Positions 7,672 to 14,811 are shown, counted from the stretch's first letter. The stretch: DNA of 20,596 nt from Bacteroidota bacterium (GCA_013287095.1 JABDEJ010000043.1:1-20596); one strand, 5' to 3'. Made by a program: numbers and translations. The notes: generated by a model not told the origin, from the sequence alone.

Positions 7672-7974
7672 ATGGCCGACATTCAATCTGAAACTTTTAC
7701 GGTAAGCCAGCTCGAAGAAATGAGCGAGTTGCTCAGGGCCATTGCACACCCGCTCAGGATTATGATCATAGATCTGCTCAAAGATGGCAAGCAGCTTACG
7801 GTCACGCAGATACAGAAAGAACTTCATATTGAGCAAGCCGTGGCATCTCACCATCTCATTATTTTGAAAAACAAGGATGTTCTGGATGCCCACCGGAGCG
7901 GTAAAACTATTTTGTATTATCTTAGGAATGAATATATCAGCCGCATTGTGAACGAAACAAGACAAGCAGTGTAG
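7672..7974 (+). CDS. ArsR-family winged-helix transcriptional regulator
   Basis: A 100-residue winged-helix repressor of the ArsR/SmtB type. The conserved start of the DNA-binding fold, LLRAIAHPLRIMIIDLL (~24-40), is followed by the recognition helix region IEQAVASHHLIILKNKDVL (~58-76) and a wing RSGKTILYYL. There are no cysteines, so it is not a classical thiol metal sensor; it may sense something else or respond through its partner. The rhodanese gene follows after 25 nt on the same strand, which suggests co-regulation and sulfur or sulfane-related sensing, an inference only. The pair lies inside the segment flanked by the two palindromic elements. Confidence 0.85.
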   Translation: MADIQSETFTVSQLEEMSELLRAIAHPLRIMIIDLLKDGKQLTVTQIQKELHIEQAVASHHLIILKNKDVLDAHRSGKTILYYLRNEYISRIVNETRQAV

Positions 7975-7999
7975 AAGTAAATAATAATCACACACTATC

Positions 8000-8314
8000 A
8001 TGAGCGAAATGAAAGACTTAAGTCCTGATGAATTCGGGAAATCCATGCGGGCGCATCCCCAAGCTGTTTTACTGGATGTAAGAACGCCTGAAGAATTTGA
8101 AGAGGGACATTTGCCGGGCGCCTTAAATATAGATATCAGGGGATATGATTTCCACGAGCAGGTTGAAACCCTGGATACATCCAAAGCCTATTTTGTGTAT
8201 TGTCGCAGCGGGGGCCGCAGTACTGCCGCCTGCAAATTCATGTCCAGTAAAGGTTTTTCTGAAGTATATAACCTCTCAGGTGGAATATTGGCCTGGGAAG
8301 GGGAGGTGGAGTAA
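8000..8314 (+). CDS. Single-domain rhodanese (sulfurtransferase)
   Basis: A 104-residue single rhodanese domain. It keeps LLDVRTPEEFEEGHLPGALNI (~24-44) and an active-site loop CRSGGRS with the sulfur-carrying Cys68, so it should be catalytically competent, for example as a persulfide carrier or thiosulfate:cyanide sulfurtransferase-like enzyme. The C-terminal NLSGGILAWEG is typical of GlpE/PspE-like proteins. It has no signal peptide, so it is cytoplasmic. It follows the arsR gene by 25 nt and probably shares its transcript. Its physiological acceptor cannot be read from sequence. Confidence 0.88.
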   Translation: MSEMKDLSPDEFGKSMRAHPQAVLLDVRTPEEFEEGHLPGALNIDIRGYDFHEQVETLDTSKAYFVYCRSGGRSTAACKFMSSKGFSEVYNLSGGILAWEGEVE

Positions 8315-8319
8315 ATTTG

Positions 8320-8349
8320 AGGCGTCAGGCATTAGGGGTTAGGCGTTAG
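8320..8349. repeat. TTAGGGGTTAGGCGTTAG dispersed repeat, copy 2
   Basis: The exact 18-mer at 8332-8349 is the one found at 3899-3916. It lies just after the rhodanese stop and runs into the 3' end of the convergent small gene, so it encodes that protein's last residues and its stop codon. Confidence 0.7.
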
Positions 8350-8563
8350 TCCCTCCGGGTGATGGCAGATAATCCTGATAAATGTCTTCCTTTTCATCAT
8401 TCCAGAATTCAAGGCCTTCGGTTTGAGATGAGAAATCTCTTAGCTCGCTGTCTTCGTTTATTTCTTCAACAAAAGTTACGATTACCTTGAATTTCTTCTC
8501 TTTAGGCGTTTTTTCAAGGAACTTCACATGCTTACCGTCAAATATTCCTTTGATTGCTAACAT
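8339..8563 (-). CDS. Small antitoxin-like hypothetical protein
   Basis: A 74-residue protein beginning MLAIKGIFDGKHVKFLEKTP. A longer reading from a TTG at 8584 is possible, but that TTG falls inside an exact TAnnTTTG promoter element, so the ATG at 8563 is preferred. The layout resembles orphan VapB/RelB- or DUF2281-like antitoxins in my judgement: an N-terminal GxFDGKxVxFLE beta hairpin, KFKVIVTFVEEI, and an acidic C-terminus EFWNDEKEDIYQDYL. No toxin gene lies next to it on either side. The last three residues and the stop come from the dispersed repeat at 8320-8349, so the tail may be recently altered. No firm family assignment. Confidence 0.6.
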   Translation of the reverse strand: MLAIKGIFDGKHVKFLEKTPKEKKFKVIVTFVEEINEDSELRDFSSQTEGLEFWNDEKEDIYQDYLPSPGGTNA

Positions 8564-8581
8564 TTCGATGATTTTATATTT

Positions 8582-8589
8582 CAAAGATA
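8582..8589 (-). promoter_or_regulatory. -7 element (TATCTTTG) for the small gene
   Basis: On the minus strand this reads TATCTTTG, an exact TAnnTTTG match, 18 nt before the ATG at 8563. It fixes the start choice for the small gene. A -33 partner is not clear. Confidence 0.5.
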
Positions 8590-8665
8590 AGAGATATCAA
8601 AAGAAATTGGTTCCTTTTGGAAATTTTGAGACGTTCCTCTTTTTCAAAAAAGTGGAACGTCTGGC

Positions 8666-8776
8666 TAAGCCCCTGACCCCTAAAGGGGGGACTTATAACA
8701 GTTAAACTTCGCAAAAAATTCTTAGAATAATTTCCGTCAAACTGTGAGCGATTCCCCTTTAGGGGTCAGGGGCTTA
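8666..8776 (-). mobile_element. 111-bp palindromic element, copy 2 (MITE-like)
   Basis: Perfect 23-bp inverted arms lie at 8666-8688 and 8754-8776 (GCCCCTGACCCCTAAAGGGG and complement inside). On the minus strand its core contains AGTTTGACGG then TTATAAGT, the same order as copy 1 at 7354-7464, and GAATAATTTCCG is shared on the plus strand. The total length is the same 111 bp. An inner ACAGTT/AACTGT pair would extend the hairpin. The rest of 8590-8884 shows no gene. Confidence 0.7.
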
Positions 8777-8884
8777 TCGAAAGAATGATTTTATCTAAGA
8801 TTGTTGGACACGATTTTTCTCGGTGCATGAGGTTGTCGAAGGAGCGCATTTATTAAAATCCCCTCCTATGCTTCAGAGAGCCAT

Positions 8885-9289
8885 TTACTTCTTATTTAAT
8901 TTTTTATACAATATTTTCTGTGGAGGCAATGTTGCAGTTTGCCATTTTTTATTTTCAAATTCTTCCCAACTAATGTATTGTAATAATTCTCCGCTGAGAA
9001 GGTACTTGCTTCTTCCCTTTATTACTTCCCTTTTTTCTCCTGGTAAATCTGTTGCTAAATCAATTTCAATTAAATAAACTGTGTCATTTTTTCGTTGATA
9101 TTTTCCAGAAAAAGGATAACTCATTTCACAGTCGTAATCCTCATAGGTGCTGTCGGTTTCAAAATCAATATAACTAATGCATCCTTCGGCAACTTTATGT
9201 TCCCATTTGGTATTTTTTAATGGATTTGGAGTGTTTTTCTCAATTGTTCTACAAGACAGTAACAGAAGAAGTAATGGTATGTAATTCAT
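8885..9289 (-). CDS. Small lipoprotein, lipocalin-like
   Basis: A 134-residue protein starting MNYIPLLLLLLSCRT, with a lipobox LLSC whose Cys would be lipidated, so it is an exported outer- or inner-membrane lipoprotein. An upstream Met at 9337 would add 16 residues that spoil the signal, so 9289 is preferred. The mature part (NTKWEHKV, DFETDSTYEDYDCEM, GKYQRKNDTVYLIEI) has alternating beta strands like lipocalin-like Bacteroidota lipoproteins. I could not place it in a named family. It is AT-rich compared with the neighbouring cdaA, a mild hint of transfer or relaxed selection. It lies downstream of copy 2 of the palindromic element. Confidence 0.65.
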   Translation of the reverse strand: MNYIPLLLLLLSCRTIEKNTPNPLKNTKWEHKVAEGCISYIDFETDSTYEDYDCEMSYPFSGKYQRKNDTVYLIEIDLATDLPGEKREVIKGRSKYLLSGELLQYISWEEFENKKWQTATLPPQKILYKKLNKK

Positions 9290-9372
9290 TGCTATTTGGA
9301 TTTTGAATTCTTTAATTTTGGTTGAGATCGGGAACAATAGGGACTCTTTCTCCTTCCCTTCCTCCTTCTGTT

Positions 9373-10179
9373 CTATTCCACCTCAAAATACATTCGATAA
9401 AACTTCTTATCCAATTCTGCTTCTCCAGAAAGATCATCAGATATTCGCCCTTTGGAGGACACGGTGATTCGGCCCGTTTGTTCTGATACCACTATTGCCA
9501 TGGCATCGGTCTGTTCGGCCACGCCAAGTGCGGCACGGTGGCGGAGACCATATTCAACAGACAAGTTCGATAATTCAGAAACGGGAAGGATGCAGGATGC
9601 CGCTTTAATGCGGTTTTTGATCATGATCACAGCCCCGTCGTGGAGTGGGTTTTGTTTGTAAAAGATAGATTCGAGGAGTTTGGAGGTCATTTCCCCATCA
9701 ATCATTACACCGGTAGAAATAAAAAAACGTAGTTCTGAGGATCGTCCCAAAACAATAATCGCTCCCGTCATTGTAGCGGAGAAATGCCTGCAGGCTGTGG
9801 CAAGTTCTTCAAAATTGATCTCAGAAGTATAGGCAGTGCGCCAGTTCCAGGGCAATAAAGAGCGCATGGGTTTGGCAGGATCGGTACCACGCGTTCTTCC
9901 GATCAATAGTAACGCCCTGCGTATTTCCTGTTGAAAAACAATCAGCAAGGCAATGGCGCCCACTCCGATAAACTGATACAAAATAGTTGTTAGCAGCTTC
10001 ATGCTCAACGCCCTGACGATAAACCAGATGACATAAATACTCAGGAAACCAATAAAGATATTGAAGGCAATACTACCTTTTACAATACGGTAAAGCCCGT
10101 AAATAAGGAATGCCACCAGCAGGATATCAACAAAATCCAGCAGGCGGAAGGTCAGGAATCCTATTTCAAACAGTTTCAC
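9373..10179 (-). CDS. cdaA: Diadenylate cyclase CdaA
   Basis: A 268-residue membrane-bound synthase that joins two ATP molecules into cyclic di-AMP. Three N-terminal transmembrane segments (~12-30, 36-54 and 60-82) are followed by the DAC domain with both catalytic signatures: the DGA of PLHDGAVI (181-183) and the RHR of GLRHRAALG (213-215). The length matches CdaA rather than DisA. Its start overlaps the end of folP by 14 nt, so the two are co-transcribed. The second messenger controls potassium and osmolyte balance in other bacteria; here that role is inferred from the family only. Confidence 0.93.
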   Translation of the reverse strand: MKLFEIGFLTFRLLDFVDILLVAFLIYGLYRIVKGSIAFNIFIGFLSIYVIWFIVRALSMKLLTTILYQFIGVGAIALLIVFQQEIRRALLLIGRTRGTDPAKPMRSLLPWNWRTAYTSEINFEELATACRHFSATMTGAIIVLGRSSELRFFISTGVMIDGEMTSKLLESIFYKQNPLHDGAVIMIKNRIKAASCILPVSELSNLSVEYGLRHRAALGVAEQTDAMAIVVSEQTGRITVSSKGRISDDLSGEAELDKKFYRMYFEVE

Positions 10180-11029
10180 GGTAGAAATTTATGACTTTTA
10201 GCGTTTCCACAGCTTCTTTTACATCATGCACTCTCAATATATCTGCCCCACCCAGTCGCGCGAGGGTATTTACAGCAATGGTTCCGGTCAATGCATTTTC
10301 AGGTTTGGTCTTCAATAATTTATTGATCATGGATTTGCGGGATGCCCCGGCTAGAATGGGTTTGCCCAATATCCGGAGCAGATCCAGATGCTTGAGCAAC
10401 TGAAAATTATGCTCCAACGTTTTCCCAAATCCAAAACCGGGATCAACAATAATATCATGCACGTCAAGTTCTGTAAGTTTTTCAATTTTAAAGCTCAGGT
10501 ATTGGATCACTTCTTTGACTACATTTTCATAATGCGGCTCAGTTTGCATGTCTTTAAAAGTACCCTGCTTTTGCATGATAATATATGGAACCTGCAGCCT
10601 GGCAACAGTTTCAAACATTTCGGGGTCACCTTCTCCGGCTGTAACGTCATTGATGATGGCAGCGCCAGCTTTTATGACCTGCTCGGCTACTTTTGCACGA
10701 AAACTATCTATGGAAATAATCGCTTCCGGGAATTGAATTGCAATACTTTCGATGATTGGGATAACTCTTTTTAATTCTTCATCCTCACTCACTTCATCTG
10801 CCCCCGGCCTGGTCGAAAATCCACCGATGTCAATAAAATCAGCGCCATCATGCAGCATTTTTTCAACCTGGGATAGTTGAGTATCTATGCTACTGAACTT
10901 ACCTCCATCAAAAAAGGAATCTGGTGTTACATTCAGGATACCCATAATGCGCCCCTGGCTCAGATCAATAAGCTTTCCCTTGCAATTGATGGTTTTTTTC
11001 ACCGGAATAAGGTCAAAACTGTCAGGCAT
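10166..11029 (-). CDS. folP: Dihydropteroate synthase
   Basis: A 287-residue TIM-barrel enzyme that condenses p-aminobenzoate with 6-hydroxymethyl-7,8-dihydropterin pyrophosphate in folate synthesis, and is the target of sulfonamides. Both family signatures are present: MGILNVTPDSFFDGGKF (~29-45) and DIGGFSTRPGADEV (~67-80). The pterin pocket VDPGFGFGKT, GASRKSM and the C-terminal RVHDV complete the set. The gene ends inside cdaA (14-nt overlap), the usual Bacteroidota arrangement. The region upstream of its ATG at 11029 holds no recognizable TAnnTTTG element on the minus strand. Confidence 0.95.
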   Translation of the reverse strand: MPDSFDLIPVKKTINCKGKLIDLSQGRIMGILNVTPDSFFDGGKFSSIDTQLSQVEKMLHDGADFIDIGGFSTRPGADEVSEDEELKRVIPIIESIAIQFPEAIISIDSFRAKVAEQVIKAGAAIINDVTAGEGDPEMFETVARLQVPYIIMQKQGTFKDMQTEPHYENVVKEVIQYLSFKIEKLTELDVHDIIVDPGFGFGKTLEHNFQLLKHLDLLRILGKPILAGASRKSMINKLLKTKPENALTGTIAVNTLARLGGADILRVHDVKEAVETLKVINFYRETV

Positions 11030-11102
11030 CGTTATATTTGCTAGCTGAAACGAGGTTGTAAAATTAAAGGCTCTTGAGCAAAATACGAGGATTTGTTCTT
11101 TT

Positions 11103-11110
11103 TAACTTTG
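11103..11110 (+). promoter_or_regulatory. Putative -7 element (TAACTTTG) at the edge of the CTTTGCG repeat
   Basis: An exact TAnnTTTG match 113 nt before the preferred TTG start of the DUF1599 gene. It overlaps the first repeat unit. The nearest TTG (11074-11076) is 26 nt upstream, longer than ideal. It may be coincidental, since the repeat itself is rich in CTTTG. Confidence 0.3.
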
Positions 11111-11203
11111 CGTTCTTTGCGAAAACCTTCGCGTCCTTTGCGTGAGATTTTTCCACGCAAAGAACGCAAAGAAGAAAAACCGCAAAGAGCGCAAAGAAAA
11201 GAG
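11106..11203. repeat. Palindromic CTTTGCG/CGCAAAG repeat cluster
   Basis: CTTTGCGTTCTTTGCG (11106-11121) has a perfect 16-bp reverse complement at 11156-11171. A nested 9-bp pair CTTTGCGTG/CACGCAAAG lies at 11136-11144 and 11154-11162. Further CGCAAAG units continue to about 11200. It lies between the divergent folP and DUF1599 genes. Repeats of this form recur in many Bacteroidota genomes, from general knowledge. Confidence 0.75.
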
Positions 11204-11222
11204 AAATATTAAATTAGAAAAA

Positions 11223-11768
11223 TTGTCCCAGCAAACTACCACTGAATATAAAGCCCAGATAGCACTCTGCAGGGAGATCTTTGTGAAAAAGAACTCTGAT
11301 TATGGCCCATCCTGGCGTATTCTAAGGATTCCATCCCTTATAGACCAGGTTTTCATCAAGGCCCAACGACTCAGGAGCATTGAAGAAAAAAAACAACAAA
11401 AGGTTGAGGAACGCATTGAAAACGAGTACTATGGGATTATTAATTATTGTATCATAACCCTGGTACAATTACAATTAGGTGAATCATTTGAACTGAATAA
11501 CCAAAACGAGCAGTTACTAAAACTCTATGACGAAAAGGCGAACCAGGCTGAGGAACTCATGGAAAGCAAAAACCATGATTACGGCGAAGCCTGGAGGCAA
11601 ATGTATGTCAGTTCCTTCACGGATCTGATCTTATCCAAGCTGCTCCGCATCAAACAAATTATACAGAATGATGGTAAAACATCCGTTTCGGAAGGCATTG
11701 ATGCTAACCTTTTTGACATGATAAACTACGCTATTTTCGCGTTAATACGGCTTAATGAAACTTCTTAA
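11223..11768 (+). CDS. DUF1599 (nucleotide modification-associated domain) protein
   Basis: A protein of 181 residues with a tandem duplicated domain of the DUF1599 family (PF07659). Copy 1 has KKNSDYGPSWRILRIPSLID and a helix of arginine/glutamate-rich residues; copy 2 has ESKNHDYGEAWRQMYVSSFTD and LSKLLRIKQI. A frame reading from GTG at 11142 adds 27 residues, FHAKNAKKKNRKERKEKR included, all encoded by the CTTTGCG repeat. That is unlike the family, so I start at the TTG at 11223 (SQQTTTEYKAQIALCREIF). The function is unknown; the family is seen near folate and c-di-AMP genes in Bacteroidota, and here it is divergent from folP. Confidence 0.82.
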   Translation: MSQQTTTEYKAQIALCREIFVKKNSDYGPSWRILRIPSLIDQVFIKAQRLRSIEEKKQQKVEERIENEYYGIINYCIITLVQLQLGESFELNNQNEQLLKLYDEKANQAEELMESKNHDYGEAWRQMYVSSFTDLILSKLLRIKQIIQNDGKTSVSEGIDANLFDMINYAIFALIRLNETS

Positions 11769-11782
11769 GTCACGAAAACGTA

Positions 11783-11815
11783 TTGCCGATAATAAAAATG
11801 AGTTACGTATTTTTG
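11783..11815 (+). promoter_or_regulatory. Promoter for the BT_3928-like gene
   Basis: TTG at 11783-11785 and TATTTTTG at 11808-11815 (exact TAnnTTTG) are separated by 22 nt. The -7 element is 31 nt before the ATG at 11847. The DUF1599 stop lies just upstream at 11766-11768, so the downstream genes could be read from here or by read-through. Confidence 0.4.
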
Positions 11816-11846
11816 AAACTGAAATTGCCGAATCTAAAATAGGAAT

Positions 11847-13001
11847 ATGAAAAAAATCATCGTTAACCTCTGCAGGGTGCTTGTCGGGGTACTATTCATT
11901 TTTTCAGGTTTTGTAAAGGCGGATGATCCGCTGGGGTTTTCTTACAAACTCGGTGAATATTTTGATGCTTTTGGTATCGATAAGTTCTTTCCGGATCCAT
12001 CTTCCATCTATTTGTCTATGCTGATCTGCGTTTTTGAGATGTTTGTGGGTATATGCCTGCTTATAGGCGTATTCCGCAATTTCGCTTCATGGATGTCCTT
12101 ACTTATGATCGTCTTTTTCGGTTTCTTAACATTTTACACGGCCTGGTTCAATAAAGTGACCGAGTGCGGTTGTTTTGGTGACGCCATACCCATGACAGCA
12201 TGGCAATCTTTTTATAAGAACGTGGTTCTGTTTGTTTTGATTCTTCCATTTTTCTTTAACAGGCATTATATCACCCCCATTTTCCCGCTTCGGCCTGCCC
12301 GAACCGTTGCCATTTCGCTGCTTCTGGCTTCGCTGCTTTTTACCATGTACGCCTATTATTATCTACCCCCTATTGATTTCAGGCCTTATGCTTCTGGAAA
12401 AGATATCAAAAAAGAGATGGAAATACCTGCTAATGCCCCCAAAGACAGCGTGATCATGACATTCGTGTATAAAAACAATAAAACGGGCGCTGACAGGGTC
12501 ATCAGCATGGATGATCTTACCAAAATGGATTCCCTTGGAAGACTTGACCTGGAAAAGAATTTCACTTTCAAAGACAGAAGAGATAAGGTCGTAAGAGAAG
12601 GTTATAAACCACCGATACATGATTTTTCTATCCAGAGCCAGGATAGCGATGTCACCAAATCATTTCTGTCAGAAAAAGGATACAGGCTCATGATCGTGCA
12701 GTATGATATTGAAAAATCAGCATCACGTTTTCAACCTGAACTGAACAAACTTGTGCTTGATCTTATGAAAGACGGTAAAGTAAAAATATGGCCTTTGTCA
12801 GGTTCCGCTGTGACCCTGAACGAAAAATATAAGAAAGAGAATGCGGTTCCATACACCTATTATTCTTCGGATGTCACTGTATTAAAGACCATTGTACGGT
12901 CAAATCCGGGTCTGGTATTGTTTCACGATAATGTGGTGTTGCATCAATGGCCTGCAACTGCACTGCCGACTGCAAGCTCAGTGGAAAACTTTATGAAATG
13001 A
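11847..13001 (+). CDS. BT_3928-like DoxX-family membrane protein with thioredoxin-like C-terminus
   Basis: A 384-residue protein. The N-terminal part (~6-180) is a DoxX/MauE-like bundle of four to five transmembrane helices with the motif CGCFG at 107-111, as in methylamine utilization and vitamin K epoxide reductase-like proteins. The C-terminal half is a soluble domain, with the lone strand/helix elements of a thioredoxin-like fold. No CxxC is seen in that half. The arrangement matches the BT_3928 family known in Bacteroidota, whose function is not established. The stop overlaps the start of the permease gene (ATGA), which implies translational coupling. A disulfide or redox role is an inference from the fold and the CGC motif. 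Confidence 0.8.
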   Translation: MKKIIVNLCRVLVGVLFIFSGFVKADDPLGFSYKLGEYFDAFGIDKFFPDPSSIYLSMLICVFEMFVGICLLIGVFRNFASWMSLLMIVFFGFLTFYTAWFNKVTECGCFGDAIPMTAWQSFYKNVVLFVLILPFFFNRHYITPIFPLRPARTVAISLLLASLLFTMYAYYYLPPIDFRPYASGKDIKKEMEIPANAPKDSVIMTFVYKNNKTGADRVISMDDLTKMDSLGRLDLEKNFTFKDRRDKVVREGYKPPIHDFSIQSQDSDVTKSFLSEKGYRLMIVQYDIEKSASRFQPELNKLVLDLMKDGKVKIWPLSGSAVTLNEKYKKENAVPYTYYSSDVTVLKTIVRSNPGLVLFHDNVVLHQWPATALPTASSVENFMK

Positions 13002-14056
13002 GTTTTTTTATTGTCAGGAGATTGGTTTCCGGGTTCCTGGTTATAGCGGGTATTGTTCTTGTGGTGTTTTTCCTGTTCATGGTTTTGCCGGGTGATCCTG
13101 CGAGGCTCACTTTAGGACAACGATCGGATATATCTACACTGCAGGCAGTTAACAAAGAATTCGGGCTCGACAAACCAAAGGGTATCCAGTTGCTTGAGTA
13201 TCTTAACGATCTTTCACCTTTATCTTACAACGAGTTGAGCCATGAAAACCAGGCAAAATATCACTATGTTGCTTTGGTAAAAATGAATGGAGCAATGGGT
13301 CTCGTTTTGAAATGGCCTTATCTGCGAACCTCTTACCAAACCCGGCAAAAAGTATCTGATATTCTGATAGAAGCGTTGCCGAATACGGCTGTGCTGGCGT
13401 TTGCCGCATTTATGATTGCAACTGTTTTTGGTATATTAATTGGGCTGCTGGCAGCTATTTACAGAGGCTCGGTCTTCGAGAATATCATCATGGTGATAGC
13501 TAATATTGGCATCTCCATTCCATCTTTTTTTGCGGCAATCATTATTGCCTGGATATTCGGTTTTGTGCTTTCAAAATACACGGGACTAAGTATGACAGGT
13601 TCTCTTTATGATGTAGATCCTTTTGGCGGGAAATATTTGAAACTTCAAAACCTGATTTTACCGGCCATTGCACTTGGCGTTCGGCCATTGGCCATAATAG
13701 CGCAGCTTACCCGTTCCAGTATGCTCGATGTATTGAACAATGATTATATGCGCACCGCAAAGGCCAAGGGTCTCGGCAAGGCCGCTATCGTCATTCGGCA
13801 TGGGCTTCGTAATGCCCTTAATCCTGTACTGACGGCTGTCTCAGGCTGGTTGGCTTCTTTGATGGCTGGCGCATTCTTTATCGAGTACATTTTCGGGTGG
13901 CGCGGACTTGGTAAAATAACAGTGGATGCCTTATTAACTTCAGATCTACCGGTGGTGATGGGCTCTGTTCTATTTATCGGACTTATTTTTGTGCTTGTAA
14001 ATATATTTGTTGACGTCCTATATGGCGTTTTGGATCCCCGTGTAAGAGTAAACTAA
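12998..14056 (+). CDS. ABC transporter permease, OppB/DppB type
   Basis: A 352-residue inner-membrane permease of the peptide/nickel uptake family. The N-terminus MSFFIVRRLVSGFLVIAGIV leads into LPGDPARLTLGQ. Six transmembrane segments are visible, and the EAA loop RTAKAKGLGKAAIVIRHGLRNALNP (~250-275) marks the site that docks the ATPase. The start chosen is 12998, the ATG overlapping the BT_3928 stop; the upstream Met at 12947 would add residues encoded inside the previous gene. No second permease, ATPase or binding protein lies in the window, so the partner subunits must be elsewhere. The substrate cannot be predicted. Confidence 0.88.
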   Translation: MSFFIVRRLVSGFLVIAGIVLVVFFLFMVLPGDPARLTLGQRSDISTLQAVNKEFGLDKPKGIQLLEYLNDLSPLSYNELSHENQAKYHYVALVKMNGAMGLVLKWPYLRTSYQTRQKVSDILIEALPNTAVLAFAAFMIATVFGILIGLLAAIYRGSVFENIIMVIANIGISIPSFFAAIIIAWIFGFVLSKYTGLSMTGSLYDVDPFGGKYLKLQNLILPAIALGVRPLAIIAQLTRSSMLDVLNNDYMRTAKAKGLGKAAIVIRHGLRNALNPVLTAVSGWLASLMAGAFFIEYIFGWRGLGKITVDALLTSDLPVVMGSVLFIGLIFVLVNIFVDVLYGVLDPRVRVN

Positions 14057-14101
14057 ACAATTACCAACCCAAATTTCAAATTTAAAATTTCCTGTTTCAA
14101 T

Positions 14102-14602
14102 ATGAAAATATACATTATCGGTTTTATGGGCAGCGGCAAAAGCACTTATGGTAAGGAGCTTGCCGAGGCAATGGGTTATGATTTTATGGACCTGGATACC
14201 GAAATTGAGAAACAAGCCAAATCAACTATTGATGCCATTTTTACTGAAAAAGGCGAAGATTTTTTCCGGAAATTGGAACGTGAAATGCTTTTAAAAACCG
14301 TTGATCTGGATGATGTTGTGATTGCTACAGGCGGCGGTACACCTTGCTTTTCTGATAATATGAAATGGATGAACGAAAACGGGGAACCCGTATATCTAAA
14401 ACTCTTTGAACCAGAATTGAAAAAGCGCCTTGAACCCGTGATGGCTCACCGTCCTTTGCTCAAAAATATTGACCCCGATGATCTTGATAATTTCATTTAC
14501 AAAACCCTTCGTGCCCGTTCCCTATATTATCATCAGGCCAAGGTTGTTGTTGAACCGATGTTGTTGAAGGCGGAAGATTTGGCGGGGGTGTTGAGGCAGT
14601 AA
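14102..14602 (+). CDS. aroK: Shikimate kinase
   Basis: A 166-residue shikimate kinase (shikimate + ATP to shikimate-3-phosphate, aromatic amino acid synthesis). The Walker A is GFMGSGKST (7-15). The shikimate-binding residues are visible: Asp32 in DLDTEIE, Arg56 in FFRKLEREM, and GGGTPC (77-82). The lid/adenine loop Arg117 in AHRPLL and the final ARSLYYHQA complete the family. It follows the permease by 45 nt with an AT-rich spacer that has no promoter I recognize, so it may be read from the upstream genes. A weak hairpin and T-run follow. Confidence 0.94.
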   Translation: MKIYIIGFMGSGKSTYGKELAEAMGYDFMDLDTEIEKQAKSTIDAIFTEKGEDFFRKLEREMLLKTVDLDDVVIATGGGTPCFSDNMKWMNENGEPVYLKLFEPELKKRLEPVMAHRPLLKNIDPDDLDNFIYKTLRARSLYYHQAKVVVEPMLLKAEDLAGVLRQ

Positions 14603-14603
14603 G

Positions 14604-14629
14604 GGGTTTTCAAAAAACCTGTTTTGTTC
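14604..14629 (+). terminator. Weak intrinsic terminator after aroK
   Basis: GGTTTT and AAAACC pair over a CAA loop (14605-14619), followed by TGTTTTGTT. The stem is only 6-7 bp and AT-rich, so termination would be modest. Confidence 0.35.
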
Positions 14630-14666
14630 ATCAATTCCACGTTTTAAAAAAAATCCATCTTATGCA

Positions 14667-14700
14667 TTTGCCCTTTTTCAAAAAAATAACTTTTACTTTG
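14667..14700 (+). promoter_or_regulatory. Promoter for the surface-fibre unit
   Basis: TTTG (14667-14670) and TTACTTTG (14693-14700) are 22 nt apart. The -7 differs from TAnnTTTG by one base. It would start a leader of about 155 nt before the ATG at 14862. Confidence 0.4.
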
Positions 14701-14782
14701 CCAAACATGAAAAGATCAACTTGTTAATACGGTCAAAGTAAAAAGCCTGGGGTTAAGTTTATAAATTTCATTACTTCGCTAC

Positions 14783-14811
14783 CTGTTGCCCTTTAAACGA
14801 AGAGGCAACGG
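14783..14811 (+). promoter_or_regulatory. Leader hairpin (possible attenuator)
   Basis: CTGTTGCC (14783-14790) pairs with GGCAACGG (14804-14811) over 8 bp with one G-T pair. The run TTTTGTTTGATTTTATTATTTG follows, with interruptions. It lies in the long leader of the next gene, so it could terminate upstream reads or regulate the fibre unit. Confidence 0.35.

Noticed and set aside
12947..12997. Upstream start of the permease at 12947
   Set aside because: The extra residues lie inside the previous gene in another frame; the ATG at 12998 overlaps its stop as ATGA and gives a typical OppB N-terminus.
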